64,000 nt of DNA from Dermanyssus gallinae (GCA_003439945.1 QVRM01004000.1:33501-97500), one strand, 5' to 3'. Shown: positions 1 through 12,230, counted from the stretch's first letter. The notes: a model not told the origin generated them from the letters alone. Program-made: numbers and translations.

Positions 1-1640
1 TCGCCACGCAAACGATGTGAAGTTCCGAAAGGCTGCAATCCTATCCGCGAATGATCGCCCCAACGAGAAGCTTCAGTTGTAATAATCTGCCAATATAGTT
101 AGACAATATATATGTATAAATATATATATATATATATAGAAGATTTTCATGAGACTCACAGCGAGCACCCGTGATGATGATAATAATAGTAATAACACGA
201 ATACTGTCTGGTGTCTCCTACAGAGGTGCTATTTATGCAAGGAGTCCTCGTTGACTGTCCATTGTCACATCGACTGCCATCTCCAGTGTACGGAATGAAT
301 ATCATAATTCCGGGTTGATTGTAGCCGCCGCCGCCGTGCTCAAATCGAATCGTATCGATTCTCGACGGCCGGCTCGGTAGGTTGTTATTGAGAGAATAGA
401 GAAATCGACATGCCGCCACTAGCCGCAGGCGTGCCAGGTTGGAGGGCAGAAGCTGATGAGCCCTGTATGAAACTCGTTTTGTTTCGGGGCGCCATTCATT
501 CAAACGTAGACAGGATTACACGATTGGGTAAACAGGGACGTCCCCCCCTACCTCCCACAAACCTCTCTTACCCTACAAAGACCACTGGCGCCGCACGAGC
601 CGCCACGCGACCCCTGCACAAGCCTCAGTCAGGTCGGTGGAGACAAAGTAGCTGCTCTCAGCTCACTTCGATGGGTTGGCTTTATGTATGTTTTTTTCCG
701 CGCTTCTCGGGGTAATAGGGCTTATTCCTGTGAAGTTCAAGGAACCGATAAAGACGGGACCGACCGACCGACGACGTGAATGACAATGCATTGTTGGTCA
801 GCTGTATGCTTGACGTCGACGTTTACTTTCACGTTTTAACCGCTACCCGCTACCGCTGCAGTTCCGATAGAGCTAGAGGAATAGCGGTGCGCGAGTAAAA
901 CGGTCAAGTATTAGTGGTTAGGGCTGGTGTCTTTGTCGCGGCCGTTGTCGTTTCTATATCGATTCTGAAGTGCAAGCAAAGGTTACCGACAAACCCGCGC
1001 CTTGTCGTTTGCAGCGGCGTACGGCTTCTCTCCTCCGTTGTTTCGATCGCTCATGGCAGATGAGTTGTGCGAGAAGGTCGGCTTGACAACACGCCTACTA
1101 CTGTGTTGTTTACGTTGCACTTTTTGCTACCGTCCTTGACGTGGTTGGTTGACTGCTGCTGCTGCTATTATTATTATTTTGCTTCTATTTTGGTTGCCAT
1201 GCCACGACTCGGTCGCGATCGCACGCAGTTGTACAACTGGTGTTGTCTTCATCTCGACGACAAAGCGACGAAGGTAGCTGTAGAAATGTACACAGCAGGG
1301 ATGGCCTGATTGGGGGGGGGGGGGCAGGGAGCCACCTGTCGGGGTTTCTAGCGGGGACCTTTGGAGACTCCACCTTGGAGACCTTGGCAGCTTCAGATTG
1401 TTTAAAAAGCTTTTGGTTATACCTAATTTGTCTAGCGTGCTAGCATAGACACGCCAGTATACCACGTAGAATACACGATAGACAACAGGTATGTATCGAA
1501 CTTGTACACTGTGCAAAATCCTAAAAGAAGCGGTTGCATCGAAAATGGGCGTGTGGCCGGATCAAGCCCGCCACTTTGTGTATCGGGGTTGCCGGCCATC
1601 AATCATCCTCAACTCCCCGCTGTTGCTTCTGTTCTGGTTG
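1..1640. other. No gene recognised; mixed intergenic/intronic DNA
   Basis: I see no open frame with recognisable domains or convincing splice signals. The stretch holds a short TA tract near 108-138, a G homopolymer near 1313-1324 and short CTG/TTA runs near 1155-1180. The small open frames here have no family signature and look like chance. It could be intron or intergenic DNA of a gene outside the window. Confidence 0.5.
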
Positions 1641-1654
1641 CTATTCGGTATTGC

Positions 1655-1785
1655 TTTTGTTGTCGCCGCTATTGTTGTTGTTGTCCCCGTTATTGTTGTT
1701 GTTGTTGTTGTTGTCTTCCTTATTGTTGTCGTTGTTGTGTCCGTTATTGTTGTCGTCGTTTTTGTTGTTGTTGCTGTTGCTGCTG
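1655..1785. repeat. TTG/GTC triplet array
   Basis: Imperfect TTG-type microsatellite (CAA on the other strand) with GTC, GCT and GTT variants. It keeps long frames open on both strands, giving poly-Val, poly-Leu or poly-Cys on plus, but no flanking coding signal supports translation. Confidence 0.85.
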
Positions 1786-2037
1786 CCTACCATAGGCAAC
1801 TGTTAATGCTTCTGATGCCGCTAGTTATCTCTTATTGTTGTTAGTGGCGTTGCAGTATTCAGCTACCGCTCTGGTGTTTGCTGACATTCGTTGGCCCACC
1901 GCCAGCCGATAAGTCAATCAGTCAATCAGTCAGCCAGGCGGTTGGGTCGGAAGGTGTTCGAGAAGCACGAACATTGCGAGCGATGTTGATGCAATGCTGT
2001 TGGTCTTTCCGGCCTCGGGCCCACCAATGCGGTACCC

Positions 2038-2330
2038 GTTGCTGTTGTTACTCTTGCTGTCGTTGTTGTTGCTGTTGTTGTCGTCGTTGTTGCTGTTGTT
2101 GTTGTTGCTGTATTTGTCGTTGTTGTTGTTGTGGTTGCTGCTGCCGTAGTTGGGCCATAGTAGGCCGCTCGAGCTGGTCGTCGAACGGCGCTGTCATCCA
2201 TTGCTAACTCTGGTCCAGAATGGTTTCTCCTCTCACTCTCTTCTCTCGCTGTGTCTGTAACAACAACCTGCAACAACAACACCAATCACAGCAGCAACAA
2301 CAACAGTCGCTGTCGTTGCGATTGTTGTTG
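2038..2330. repeat. TTG array followed by CAA array
   Basis: A plus-strand TTG/CTG array (about 2038-2150) is followed by CAA/CAG runs (about 2260-2310) and a short TTG run (about 2320-2332). The opposite-sense arrays could fold back on each other in a transcript. No gene is supported. Confidence 0.75.
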
Positions 2331-2334
2331 TATT

Positions 2335-3894
2335 TTTGAATTTATTTTATTAACACCTGGGCCGTGTAAATGTGTTTATGTTACATTAAAGGATTTCGAG
2401 GCCAGTCTCGCGTTTTGCTAGTTCTGCTGTGTAGCAAACCGCCGGACATATCCCAGCGTGGTACCTATCACAAATGTATAGCACTTGTTTTTTTGTAATT
2501 GATGGAGGGTAATGCACATTTCGTTATTAAGAGATACGTGGTCTTGGCTTTGGAATGAAGTATTCATATTCTTGGAATTCTTAGACCAATACAGTTTGCA
2601 GAGCACTTTATTTTAGTGTCACAAGTCTTGCAGGTGGGCACCACAAACCTTATATTATATGACCTTATGCATTGCAGTCTATTGCAGTGCTGAGCGCAAC
2701 GTTTGATAAAGATAATATGTCGCACTGTGAATGAATTATGTCATAATATGAACCGTGTGTGCATGTGTACACTCATTTGAATGTATTAAAAATAAAATTT
2801 GCATTTATATAAAAATAAACATGTCTAACGCTATGCCATTTTTTTGGACATGGTGGAGTGAAACTTCATTCTGATAATCAGCTTGTATAAGCTAAAAATC
2901 GGTTAAAGGATTATTGGTCCTAGATTTACACACATAACCTCTTGAGTGCAATAGAATACCTTCGCCACCTTGCTCGGGTCCCCCAGGAACAGCACATTCT
3001 CGTATTTGCATTCTCGTTCGAGTGGTTACTTGCTATTGCAACAACTTGTATTAACTAGTTCAGTTAAATCTTGTCTACTGGGAAAATAAGTGCGAAAATG
3101 AAACGGAAAAAAAGATACAAATATGGCATTGCGACATGAATGTTAACCTCCGCCCACCACTGCAGATATTGGAGTCCGTCTCTCTAGGTGGCCTCTTTCT
3201 AGGAGTCACGTAGCTGGCCCTTATATAATTATTTGCCAAACAAGAAAATTGTGAAGTGTGAGCATTAACTAGCATTTCTTTTTTAGGTTGGTTTAGTCAA
3301 TGGTACCCACAACGTAAGCTACATTCCCTATGTACACAGCTAAGGACATCATCCGCCCTAGAAACTGCGGCTCCTTTGCAAGATCCGTGAGCAACTTATT
3401 AGTCCTTACGGAAATGAGATCTAATGTTTCTAGGTTAACAGAAACAATTTATACTCAGCTCAAGCTTTCTTCCCTTCTCTGAGTCTGCGCATTCTGCGAT
3501 CTATTCCGACTTAACTGAACTGTAGCACAGGTAAGACGCCGCAGCACAAGCGACTGTGATGTCCCAGGCCAAGCCCTTACCGTGCAATCACAAGAAAAGA
3601 GAGACGACCTATCAGGACGCAGCTTGCCACTAAGACCTTTTAATTCAGACATGGCAGGTATTTCCCTGTGCAGAGCTCTTGTATCGACAATATTTGGTCT
3701 GCCCTATCTTTCGGGCACCTATACTGATGGCCAAGATTCTGGCTAACGAGTTGGGATCCAGCATAGTGCCAAGCTGTCATGAGGGTAAGGCTTTAAGCCA
3801 GCTGTAAAGCAGGCTTGCCGTATAAACTAGAGAGATACTGTGCTGTCAGGAAAACGGCACGTAGTCTCGAAGAGAAGAGGGATGACGAAGAAAG
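2335..3894. other. AT-rich DNA, no gene recognised
   Basis: No domain, tRNA or long simple repeat is seen. A segment at about 3481-3527 is bounded by a pyrimidine-AG and a CAG|GTAAG donor, but all three frames contain stops, so I do not call it an exon. Confidence 0.5.
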
Positions 3895-4058
3895 GGTCTG
3901 ATGACGGAAAACATACAGGGGAGTCGCCCGTTTGAACCCTATTGTTGATCGAATTTTCTTCAAGCGATGTTCATTGAGAACAGATGGTAAATTATACTGC
4001 TGAGTGTCAGCGCAACACAGAAAACTGTTAGGGAAGCCCTAGATATCTCAACAGGTCC
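3895..4058 (+). repeat. SINE-like dispersed repeat, copy A
   Basis: A box B-like motif (CGTTTGAACCC, 3929-3939) precedes a body starting GATCGAATTTT at 3947. That body matches a second copy at 12397-12515 and includes AAGCGATG, TTGAGAA, AGATG and GTCAGCG in the same order. The similarity continues to about 4058, ending near TGTCCG/GGTCCG. A box B-like motif plus a shared body suggests a tRNA-derived SINE family. No clear A box or tail was found, so the ends are approximate. Confidence 0.5.
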
Positions 4059-4970
4059 GGCTCTTTGGAGGCAATTTTTTGAGGATTGGTAAATTGAGTT
4101 ACAATTACAAGAAAGTGTACTAGGTAAAAACATGCTAACACGTACATTTTCCCTATTATTACTTTTGAGAACAATGGTATGACGTAGTGTGTTACTTGTT
4201 TTGAGCAATTTTTTGCCACATGTTGTGCTCACTAAACAGCAACTAGAACCCCGCTTATAGGGGCGAAAAGTTGGTAACATTGACTTGTATTAATTTACCC
4301 TTCTCTTTCTTCTTCTTTTCTTTCTTCTACTCAACGGCTGCGACCATAGCGCACCTTGCGCCGTAGATCGATTCCGTCAGGCCGATATGCAATGGCTCTT
4401 TGGAGACATGGAGGCTCGATAGAAATGCGCCTGAAGTCGAGCGTGCCCGGAAGCATGCTTTCCTTCCTGCATCAATGCCGTGTGCGCAGTGCTTCAGGGC
4501 TTCAGGGGGCGCTGCTCTTGCCGCCCTCTTGCCGACGACATCCTTACACTGTGCGGACTACTAAGAAGCACCGTTGTGACTTCCGCTGCAAGTTCTTCGA
4601 CTAGAACTAATACGGTGGTCACTGTCTCTGCATCTGCACTGTCGTGCACTGCGGCGACGTCGAAACGACCGTCGGTTCATGGTAGCAGCAACACGTGGCA
4701 TATACGCTAAACGCCCACACACACATACAAAACACTCTCCATAGACCTGACACGGCTTGCCTGTGGTGGCCGGGCGGTCGTGGGTGCGCGCGTCTAGCAT
4801 CTATCTATTCGATATTCAGCCGACTTCGAGTTTCCGTGTTCCGTTGTCAGCCGTTGCCGTTCTTCCCCCAGCACACTGTTGGCCACCTTGAACAAATGGC
4901 CATGTAACGAAAATAAACGTCGTCGTCTTTTTACTTCAGCGCGGCGGCTTGTCCTCCTTTCACTCTGCCC
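4059..4970. other. No gene recognised
   Basis: Contains a TTC/TTTC-rich patch near 4297-4330 and moderately GC-rich sequence from 4350. Open frames on both strands are short, mutually overlapping and lack recognisable motifs. Confidence 0.45.
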
Positions 4971-4974
4971 GAGC

Positions 4975-5180
4975 GTTGTTGTTGTTGTTGCTGTTGTTTT
5001 ATTGTTGTTGTGGTTGCTGTTGTTGTTGTTGTTATTGTTTTTGCTGCCGCTGACTCGGCTGCATCTGCCCTGCGAATGGGCAGTATGCACGAGTCGATTT
5101 GACAATGGGCCGAACGTTGGTCGAACTGTGTATTTGTTGTTGTTGTTGTTATTGTTTTTGCTGTTGCTGTTGTTGTCATC
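4975..5180. repeat. TTG arrays with unique spacer
   Basis: Two TTG/CTG arrays (about 4976-5040 and 5133-5177) flank about 90 bp of unique sequence. They produce long frames in several phases, which is a repeat artefact. Confidence 0.8.
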
Positions 5181-5370
5181 ATCGTCGATGATGTAAGGTT
5201 TATTAATTAATAAAACTGTGGCACTTTTTTCTTCACTGTTAGTGTTGGTTTTGTTGCTAGTATTACGGCCTTTTGTTATGCGAGTTGTTGCATGCGTAGT
5301 CTCCTTTACCTATCTTTAGAAACTTTCCATTACATCGCCCTGCTTTTTTTTCTCACTCGCTTTTTACTTG

Positions 5371-5410
5371 TTGTTTCAGCTCTCTTTATTTTGTTTCAGC
5401 TCTCTTTATT
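5371..5410. repeat. Exact 20-bp tandem duplication
   Basis: The 20-mer TTGTTTCAGCTCTCTTTATT occurs twice head to tail (5371-5390, 5391-5410). A smaller TCCCGATTT duplication follows. The copies are identical, so the event is recent. Confidence 0.9.
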
Positions 5411-6790
5411 TCCCGATTTGTCTCCCGATTTAATTATCTCTCCATGTCCTTCTTTTTCTTTTTTCTTGTGAAAGAAACGATTTTGCCAACTCGTCCGTTC
5501 AACAGGCAACCGGCACCAGCGCACACCGTGTTTAATGAAACGAAGAGACGATTGCACATGAATAGGCAGATATATAATGTATCAATAAGTAGATATTGTG
5601 GACAAACACAAATGGATGCACGGACTCAGGCCGGATCATGGATAGTTCTCATCTTCATTGATGGGCCAATGGTGTCGACTGACGCGTTCGGCGGCGTCAA
5701 AAGCTCAGCGAACCCCAGACGAGATTTATTTATTTATTTTTTTTGTGAGAGGGAAAAAATGCTTTAACGCACACCCAGAGCGGGTAGTGTGGGACTCGAT
5801 GCCGATGTTGTTGGCATAATACCCACTAAAAACCTCTCACCTAAATGGCCTCAGGAAGAGGCGAGGTGCTGGAACCATTCTTTAATACGACTTCAACAAA
5901 AGCGAGATTTACTAGGCAACCAGGAGACCATGGCTTGGCCTTCCTGTTCTCACAGCCTCTACCTGTACTACTACTGCCTTCACTGGGTCGGAAGCGACCA
6001 CATCGCTTCCACCCACCTCGATCACTGCCAACACTATGTACTGCCAACACGAGCGCTGCCACACCACCCGTTGGCCGTGGCCCTGGCGTGGCGTGGCGTG
6101 GCGCTGCCAGTGGAGAGGGACACGACCCATCGTGGTTGACCACCACCACCACCACCACCACCACCGGGACACAACTGGGTGAGGACACGTGCGAATCCTT
6201 CGCCGCCACCGAAGGAGAGGGCACCACGTAAACACAACGACGCCCCCGCTGCTGCCGCTGCTGCTGCTGCTGCTGCTACCGCCGCCGCCGCCACCACCAC
6301 CACCGCCACCGCCGTTACCGCCAACGAAGAACTGACAGTGGCGGGCATACGCTAACGATAGTGGCACGCATGCAGGCGGGCAGTCACGCAGCAATACACG
6401 CAGGCAAGCATCAACGAGCGTGCCACGCGCAGAGTCACGCATCCGCACCGTGGTCTCGATCGAGGGTGGTGGTGGTGGTGGTGGCAACAGCAACAGCAGC
6501 AGCGAGTGACGAGAAGGAAGAAGAAGAGATAAGAGGAAAGCCGACCAACATCATCGATGCCGCCGTCTCACCGAAACACAGATCGCCGATAGACACCCAT
6601 CGACCGGCCTGCCATCCAGCCAGCGATCTCCCATAGAGGTGCCAGCCAGAGAGCAATTTCTATCATCTGCAAAGAGCTGCACCGGGCCGGTGCACCGGGC
6701 CGGCGTGAGCGTGCGCCATTTATCCGTCAGTCTGTCTAGAGTGTGGTTTGGTTGTTTATTGGATCACTTGTTCGTTCGCTGGTTTGTTTG
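5411..6790. other. GC-rich DNA with CAC/GCC/GTG triplet runs, no gene recognised
   Basis: Short triplet arrays occur at about 6141-6165 (CAC), 6250-6310 (GCT, GCC, CAC) and 6465-6483 (GTG). Several overlapping frames here are low-complexity poly-Gly, poly-Ala or poly-Pro and have no family signature. No splice-bounded exon could be supported. Confidence 0.45.
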
Positions 6791-6799
6791 TCGTTTCGG

Positions 6800-6805
<6 letters not shown>

Positions 6806-6834
<29 letters not shown>
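6806..6834. repeat. (TC)n microsatellite
   Basis: Uninterrupted dinucleotide TC run in unannotated sequence. A similar (GA)n run lies near 7603-7622. Confidence 0.9.
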
Positions 6835-6836
<2 letters not shown>

Positions 6837-7365
6837 CTCTGAACTGGGTTTGCCTGTTGTTCGCGACGTTCGTGCGTCTTGAGACGAAAAGAGAAAAGTC
6901 ATCCTCAGACCTCAACGACAAACGACTCAATTCGTTGACAACAAATTGCTTTACGGGAAAAAGACAAGAGAGGAAAATGGTCGTGCTATCAGCCTTCCAA
7001 TCGGCCCCCCACACCGTTAGTTATCACATAGTAGAGTAGAATTAATATTGTTAGTTGTTTTTATCACTATCATTAATATATTACCTTACTTTTGTAGTAT
7101 ATAATAATTCAGTATCAGAATATTATCAAGCGGCCTCCGCCTGGCTGGCTGGCTGGCTGGGTGCCTGTCGGGCTATCTGTGAAAAACAATGAATGTCGGG
7201 CATCGAAAGATCGCCCTCGAGCAGTCCCTCCCTGTTCGTCGTCTAATGGAATCGGAAGTGCGAAATAAGAATTCGAGTAACAGCACCACACGAGATTAAT
7301 CGCAGAAATAAAGTTAGTAGAAGAGGTGGCAGCCGTGGAGGCAATCGAAGTGTAGGCAATAGGAT

Positions 7366-7435
7366 TTTGGTGGTGGTGGTTGTTCCTGTTGTCCCTGTTG
7401 TTGCTGCTGCTGCGTCTGCTGCTGTTGTCGTGTGC
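7366..7435. repeat. GGT/TTG/CTG triplet array
   Basis: Mixed triplet repeat giving poly-Gln/His frames on the minus strand. No neighbouring coding evidence. Confidence 0.7.
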
Positions 7436-8186
7436 TAACAACAGCCGTGAGAGCTAATGAGAGGGTGCTCTCGACCTCGGCGCCGGCGTTCACCAATTGT
7501 GCGTACAGTGCATCTATGTAAAAAGGAGAATAATTAGTTGTGAGAAAGCTCTTCACCTCTTCCGCGACGAGTGCAAAAATGAAGATGCGGGTCGTGTCTC
7601 TGTGAGAGAGAGAGAGAGAGAGAAGGAAGGAGACAGGGGGAGAGAGAGTGTGTAATTTGTGTGTAGATGTTTGTGTGCTTGTGAAGTGTATGGAAGCAAC
7701 GACAACCTACTTCTTCTGTTTGTGTTGCTGATGCTGCACCCGTTGATGCTTCTGCTTCGATTGGTGCTATTCGGAGTTGTGTCGGAAATGCATGCAGAAG
7801 TCGCATGTTGTTGTTGTTGTACCACCTGGAGATGTGATCCTATACTGAGCTGATTGTGAGTTAGCGTCTCCTCGTCGAGAGGGCAGAGAGACGTGGGGCA
7901 GGGTGTGGGTGGCCGGACATTTAGAACGTACGACGAAAGAAAAACGACGACAGGCGAACAACGAAGGTTAAGAACAACACAACCCACGCCCTGGATTTAC
8001 CCGAATTACCGTACTCGACCCGATCCGAGCGATCAATGCCAACGAAACGGAGCCTAGAGAGTGGAGAGTGGCCGGTCGGATGAACGCTACGCGTCTGTGT
8101 GGGATGAATGGTGTGTCCGACAGTGTTCGTGTGTGAAACGGTACAGCGGGTACAGCTTCGGGAGACTTCAAGCCAATGTGTGCTCT

Positions 8187-8323
8187 ATGTGCGAGCGACT
8201 CTGGATTATCGTGGTGTGCGGAAGCACTGTGCTGCTATTGATTTCTCTGTGTGTTTACAGACTCATCGTAGCGCTGTTCAGCGACGAGTTCAAGATACAT
8301 CCCGTACTCCTTAGGCAATTTGG
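8187..8323 (+). CDS. Candidate first coding exon of an unidentified single-pass membrane protein
   Basis: The ATG at 8187 is the first in frame after a TAG stop at 8055. It opens a 45-codon stretch with a basic/cysteine start (MCERLW), a hydrophobic segment of about 22 residues containing VVCGSTVLLLISLCVY, and then a charged tail ending KIHPVLLRQF. It ends at a strong donor, TGG|GTGAGTA (GT at 8324-8325), leaving phase 2. If real, this is a signal-anchor or N-terminal membrane segment, with the rest of the protein downstream beyond an intron. I do not recognise the family and did not find the next exon. The surrounding DNA is GC-rich, as expected near a 5' end. It could be chance: the signal is only one hydrophobic stretch plus one donor site. 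Confidence 0.35.
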
Positions 8324-9069
8324 GTGAGTACGCCCGCTACGCGATGTCATGGCACGTCGACGCGGCACCGCTTAGGCGTAACTTGTTGACGAACTCGGCA
8401 TATGACAATGTGGAATTTCTGCGGTCCACACGGTGATGCTGGTGTTTGCACGGCTGCAGTTTTTTTTTCCACTCGTCCCATCCCATCATTCTTCCGCTGT
8501 CCGTCCGTCCATCCGTCCGTCTGTTCGGTAATTCCGTCCGTCGGTGCTATTGATTTGCCTAATAACTATATTAAAATAGAACAAAAACAACGGTCCTGTC
8601 ATAACAGCGCCTGTGTCGATATCTCTACTCTGCGGGGCAATAGCGCAGCACCAGGCGTGACAGAGAAAGCTCTGACATAGACGTGCGCGAACAGCGTGGC
8701 TAGCGCCGATGCTGATGCCGCATGCGAAGTCGCGTGACGTGCTTAGACATCACCTGTCTTTTCGTCACCTGCTTTCGTCTGGGGCGCGCTCGGAATTTGG
8801 GCTGATCGACAAGATAGACACAACAGTGGGGTTGTGTTTGCTGTTGCGGTTATTCTGTCCTACATTTTCCCATCGAGAGCTAGAACAGGCCAATCCGTTG
8901 TTCTGTGCTTCGTTCGGCTGCCGAATCACTACCACCACCACTATAGCCTTGGTGGCAGCACGCTCTCAAACAGCTTTGGCGTGGGTTTTTGGTAGCTACT
9001 TCGCCGTGCATTTATTGTTTATCACCTGCCATAACTATTATGTTTGACAGCTTCCCTCTGTCTCTTTTC

Positions 9070-9070
<1 letters not shown>
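8324..9070. other. Possible intron; no other gene seen
   Basis: Follows the candidate donor at 8324. Holds a CCGT/CATC tetranucleotide-like run near 8499-8525. No supported exon. Confidence 0.4.
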
Positions 9071-9072
<2 letters not shown>

Positions 9073-9150
<78 letters not shown>

Positions 9151-9162
9151 TTTATATATATA
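9073..9162. repeat. (TA)n microsatellite
   Basis: About 90 bp of TA dinucleotides with a few single-base interruptions near the right end. Confidence 0.95.
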
Positions 9163-9472
9163 GATTCCTCGCTCTGGCTTTCTCGCTCGATATCATGAAT
9201 ATGACAATGATGCCATCTTCATTTGTGTCGCTCTCAGCCATCGCTACTATTACGGAATGTCTGCGGTAGGAACGTGCGGTTTAGCTGGAAGGGTGTCCTT
9301 TGACACATGTTTACCTGACGTCAGCGGTAGCTCTCGGGTTTGTGGTGGGTGCACCTCTTATCGCGTGGAGATAACAAGCACACAACCGGCCGAAGCTGTA
9401 CGACAGCACAAAAAGTTGCCAACAGTAGTAGCAACAGCTAAAATGGGCAACCCACAAGTGGTACACTAACAA

Positions 9473-9532
9473 AACAACAACAACAACAACAACAACAACG
9501 ACGACGACGACAACAACAACAACAATAACAAC
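9473..9532. repeat. CAA/CGA triplet array
   Basis: CAA repeats interrupted by a short CGA block. An AGC run follows near 9590. Confidence 0.9.
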
Positions 9533-9885
9533 GAGTCATTTTGCGCGCATTGCTTACTCTTATTGTGTCACGAAGACTCACTGTGTCAGCAGCAGCAGCA
9601 GCCAATGAGTCCCTAACATTTCATTCATCTGGACCGAATTGTTGGGCGCATGGGATGGCGGCTTCTGCTCGAATATCGTAGACGAACATAGCAGCAGCAA
9701 CAGGATGCCATCAATGCTTAAACAGATCAACAACGCTCAAGACAGGCAAACGGCGCTCAACTATTCTTGGAGCCGACCTCGAACCGATTCGATCTTCGAC
9801 AGTCTTGACTCTCTGCGCTTGTTGCTAAAACGCGACTGCAACAGCGTTAGTTGGTCCACATCTTGCGGCGGCGGCGGCGGTGGCA

Positions 9886-9975
9886 GCTACTACCACGACT
9901 ACCGCGACTACTACTACTACTACTACCACGACTACTGCGACTACTTCTACTACTACTACTACTACTACTACGCGA
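9886..9975. repeat. ACT/CGA triplet array
   Basis: Imperfect array of TAC/ACT with regular CGACT interruptions, reading as poly-Tyr/Asp in one frame. Preceded by a short GGC run near 9866-9883. Confidence 0.8.
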
Positions 9976-10260
9976 CTACGATCTGGTACTGCTACTACAC
10001 TGCAACGACTACATACTGCTGCTGCTGGCCCGTAATACTAGGGTTTGTTTGCCTTGTTACCCTGCTCATTATCCACTGGCAGCGAGTAGAGCTAGCAGCG
10101 TACGTAGTCGACGTCGTAGCCAACGACGACAGGCACGACAACGAGGCCACTTGGCCTGCCTGGATGCCTGCCATCCTGCCTGCCTGCTCGTCTATCCGTT
10201 CGCCCGCCTGTCCATTCGCCTGTCCGCCCTCCGACCTAGGCATTCCTTTTGTATGGTTCT

Positions 10261-10287
10261 AGTTGTTATTGTTGCGGTTGTTGCTGC

Positions 10288-10318
<31 letters not shown>

Positions 10319-10668
10319 GCAGTTGTTGTTCTTGTTGTTGCTGCAATTGTTGTTCTTGTTGTTGCTGCAATTGTTGTTCTTGTTGTTGTTGTTGCTATTC
10401 CTGTTGTTGTTGTTGTTGTTGTCGCGGTTGTTGTTGTTGCGGTTGTTGTTGCTGCTGCAGTTGTTGGTGTTCTTGTTGTTGCGGTTATTGTTGTTGTTGT
10501 TGTTGTTCCTGTTGCTTTTATTCCTGTTGTTGTTGTGGTTGTTGTTGTCGTTGCGGTTGTTGTCGCAATTGTTGTTGTTGCGGTTATTGTTGTTGTTGTT
10601 ATTGTTGTTGTTGTTGTTGTCGTTGCGGTTATTGTTGTTGTTGTTGTTGTTGTTGTTGCTGTTGCTTA
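10261..10668. repeat. Long (GTT)n/TTG-type array
   Basis: About 400 bp of GTT/TTG repeat with GCT, GCA, GCG, TCT and TCC variants, some in higher-order blocks such as TTGTTCTTGTTGTTGCTGCAA repeated near 10324-10390. It creates very long frames (poly-Cys, Leu or Val on plus, poly-Asn on minus), which are artefacts of the triplet period. Confidence 0.95.
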
Positions 10669-10759
10669 CTTGCTGCTTGTCCTCTGCTACCGCTGTGTGT
10701 TTGGCACTGTAGCCGTTGTCGCCGCCGCCGCCGATGATACAACGGATGCTGTACCGCTG

Positions 10760-10808
10760 TCGTGCCGCTCGATACGTTGGCGTCGGTGGCACGTATCGAG
10801 CGGCACGA
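10760..10808. repeat. Inverted repeat, 18-bp perfect arms
   Basis: Arms 10760-10777 and 10791-10808 are exact reverse complements (inner half CCGCTCGATACGT), separated by 13 nt. After one mismatch, three more bases pair outward. GC-rich and predicted to form a very stable hairpin, just right of the GTT array. Confidence 0.9.
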
Positions 10809-10896
10809 GAGCAGGGCCTTCGGCAGCACGTCAGGGCTACTGGCGTCAAAGATGCCGGCCAGCCGGGCGACGTTACTGTCGTGGCGGCATTGTGGC

Positions 10897-10935
10897 TACT
10901 GCTGCTGCTGCTGTTGTTGTTGTTGTTGTTGTGGT
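10897..10935. repeat. CTG/TTG triplet run
   Basis: Pure CTG then TTG repeats leading into a GGT-rich stretch. Confidence 0.85.
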
Positions 10936-11055
10936 AGTGGTGGTAATGGCGGTGGTGTTGGTGGAAGTCGTGGTCACGGCAATGGTGTTGGCGACGTCAG
11001 TTCCCGTGAACGTCGCATTGCCAGCCGCATTGAACGCTTGACACGAACTGCGTCC

Positions 11056-11078
11056 GTCCGTCCGTCCGTCCGTCGCCG
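11056..11078. repeat. (GTCC)n tetranucleotide run
   Basis: About six tandem copies of a GTCC unit. Confidence 0.85.
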
Positions 11079-11166
11079 AGCTAATCAAACGTGAGACGAA
11101 TTTCATTTTGCTAAGAGCTATTGCCGGAACCTACCTATTATTACGGAACCACTACCTGGTTTGGCA

Positions 11167-11260
11167 CCACCACCACCACCATCGTTACCACCACCACCAC
11201 CACCACGTTTTCTTTTTCTGCTTCTTCTTGGTCCTCTTTCTCTTCTTCTTCTTCTTCTTG
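11167..11260. repeat. CAC and TTC triplet runs
   Basis: CCA/CAC repeats (about 11168-11205) followed by TTC repeats (about 11239-11260). Nearby GAC/GAT runs lie at 11305-11340. No coding evidence beyond low-complexity frames. Confidence 0.8.
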
Positions 11261-11344
11261 TCCTTGTCGTATCTTGTGGTGGCGCCGCTGCATCGCGTAG
11301 ACAACGACGACGACAACGATGACGATGATGATGACGACAGGAAT

Positions 11345-12230
11345 GCACGATGAAACGAGGAGATGGGCCAACAGAGGCGCATGGTAAACGCCTAAAAGTG
11401 GCCGAGTCAACCGAACCGGGCAGGTTGCCTGATCCCACCACCCGCCTGATCGCCGGATGGACAAGGCACGCAACGAGAAGACACAAGCGTGTCGTCGGCG
11501 TGGCCCGATGGCAACATTCGAGCCAAGCGGGGGCGGCGGGGACGGCGGGGGCGGCGGTGGCAACAGCGATATCGGCAGCCGCCCGGAGCACCGCCACCGC
11601 CACCATCACCACCGTGGAAGGCGTTGCGGCGCGACTCGACGGATCAGACGGAGAAGAACGACACTGCGACCGCTCTCGTCGAACCACCAAGCCTCAGGGA
11701 CAGCTGTAGGTTTCTGTTGGTTGTGCTACTGCTGCTGCTGCTGCTGTTGCTGGTAGTAGTGATGGTGTTTGTGCTGCAACGTTTACTGCTTACTACCAAT
11801 CCCAAAAAGCACGCTGATGCGGGCGGCCCGTCGTGGTAGCGTGGTAGCCTGGAAGGGGCGGGTCGCCGGTCAAGCCGGCGGAACCGGCGCACCCGGCGCG
11901 GGACAGGACGGTGGGAGGACACGTGCTGACCTTTCCATGCGATTTGAGATTGGCAGGTAGACAACACATAGACAGGCAGGCAAGCAGACAGACAGACAGA
12001 CAGATAGATAAACGCCCACGCTATGTCAGTCACTCATCGACAAAGGGCCGGTGGACAACCTCAAACCGCCGCGAGCCCGCCGCGTCCGAAGCCGACTCAA
12101 GCAGCACGAACCTATGCCACCAAACAGAGATGTACCGGTGACGTTGGCTGCTCGACACGCAGCCCATCGTATACCTACTCAGACCCTGAAAGATACGCTA
12201 CTAGTGTATATTGCTTACTGTATTTATAAG
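11345..12230. other. GC-rich DNA, no gene recognised
   Basis: Several overlapping frames run through GC-rich sequence with short GGC, CTG and CAGA runs. None shows a domain or bounded splice sites, and none has a clear frame preference. Confidence 0.4.

Noticed and set aside
3481..3533. Possible 47-bp exon with CAG|GTAAG donor
   Set aside because: All three frames contain a stop inside the segment.
10249..11041. Very long open frames over the GTT array (poly-Val, Leu, Cys and Asn)
   Set aside because: A triplet repeat without stop codons stays open in several frames on both strands at once. There is no coding signal in the flanks.
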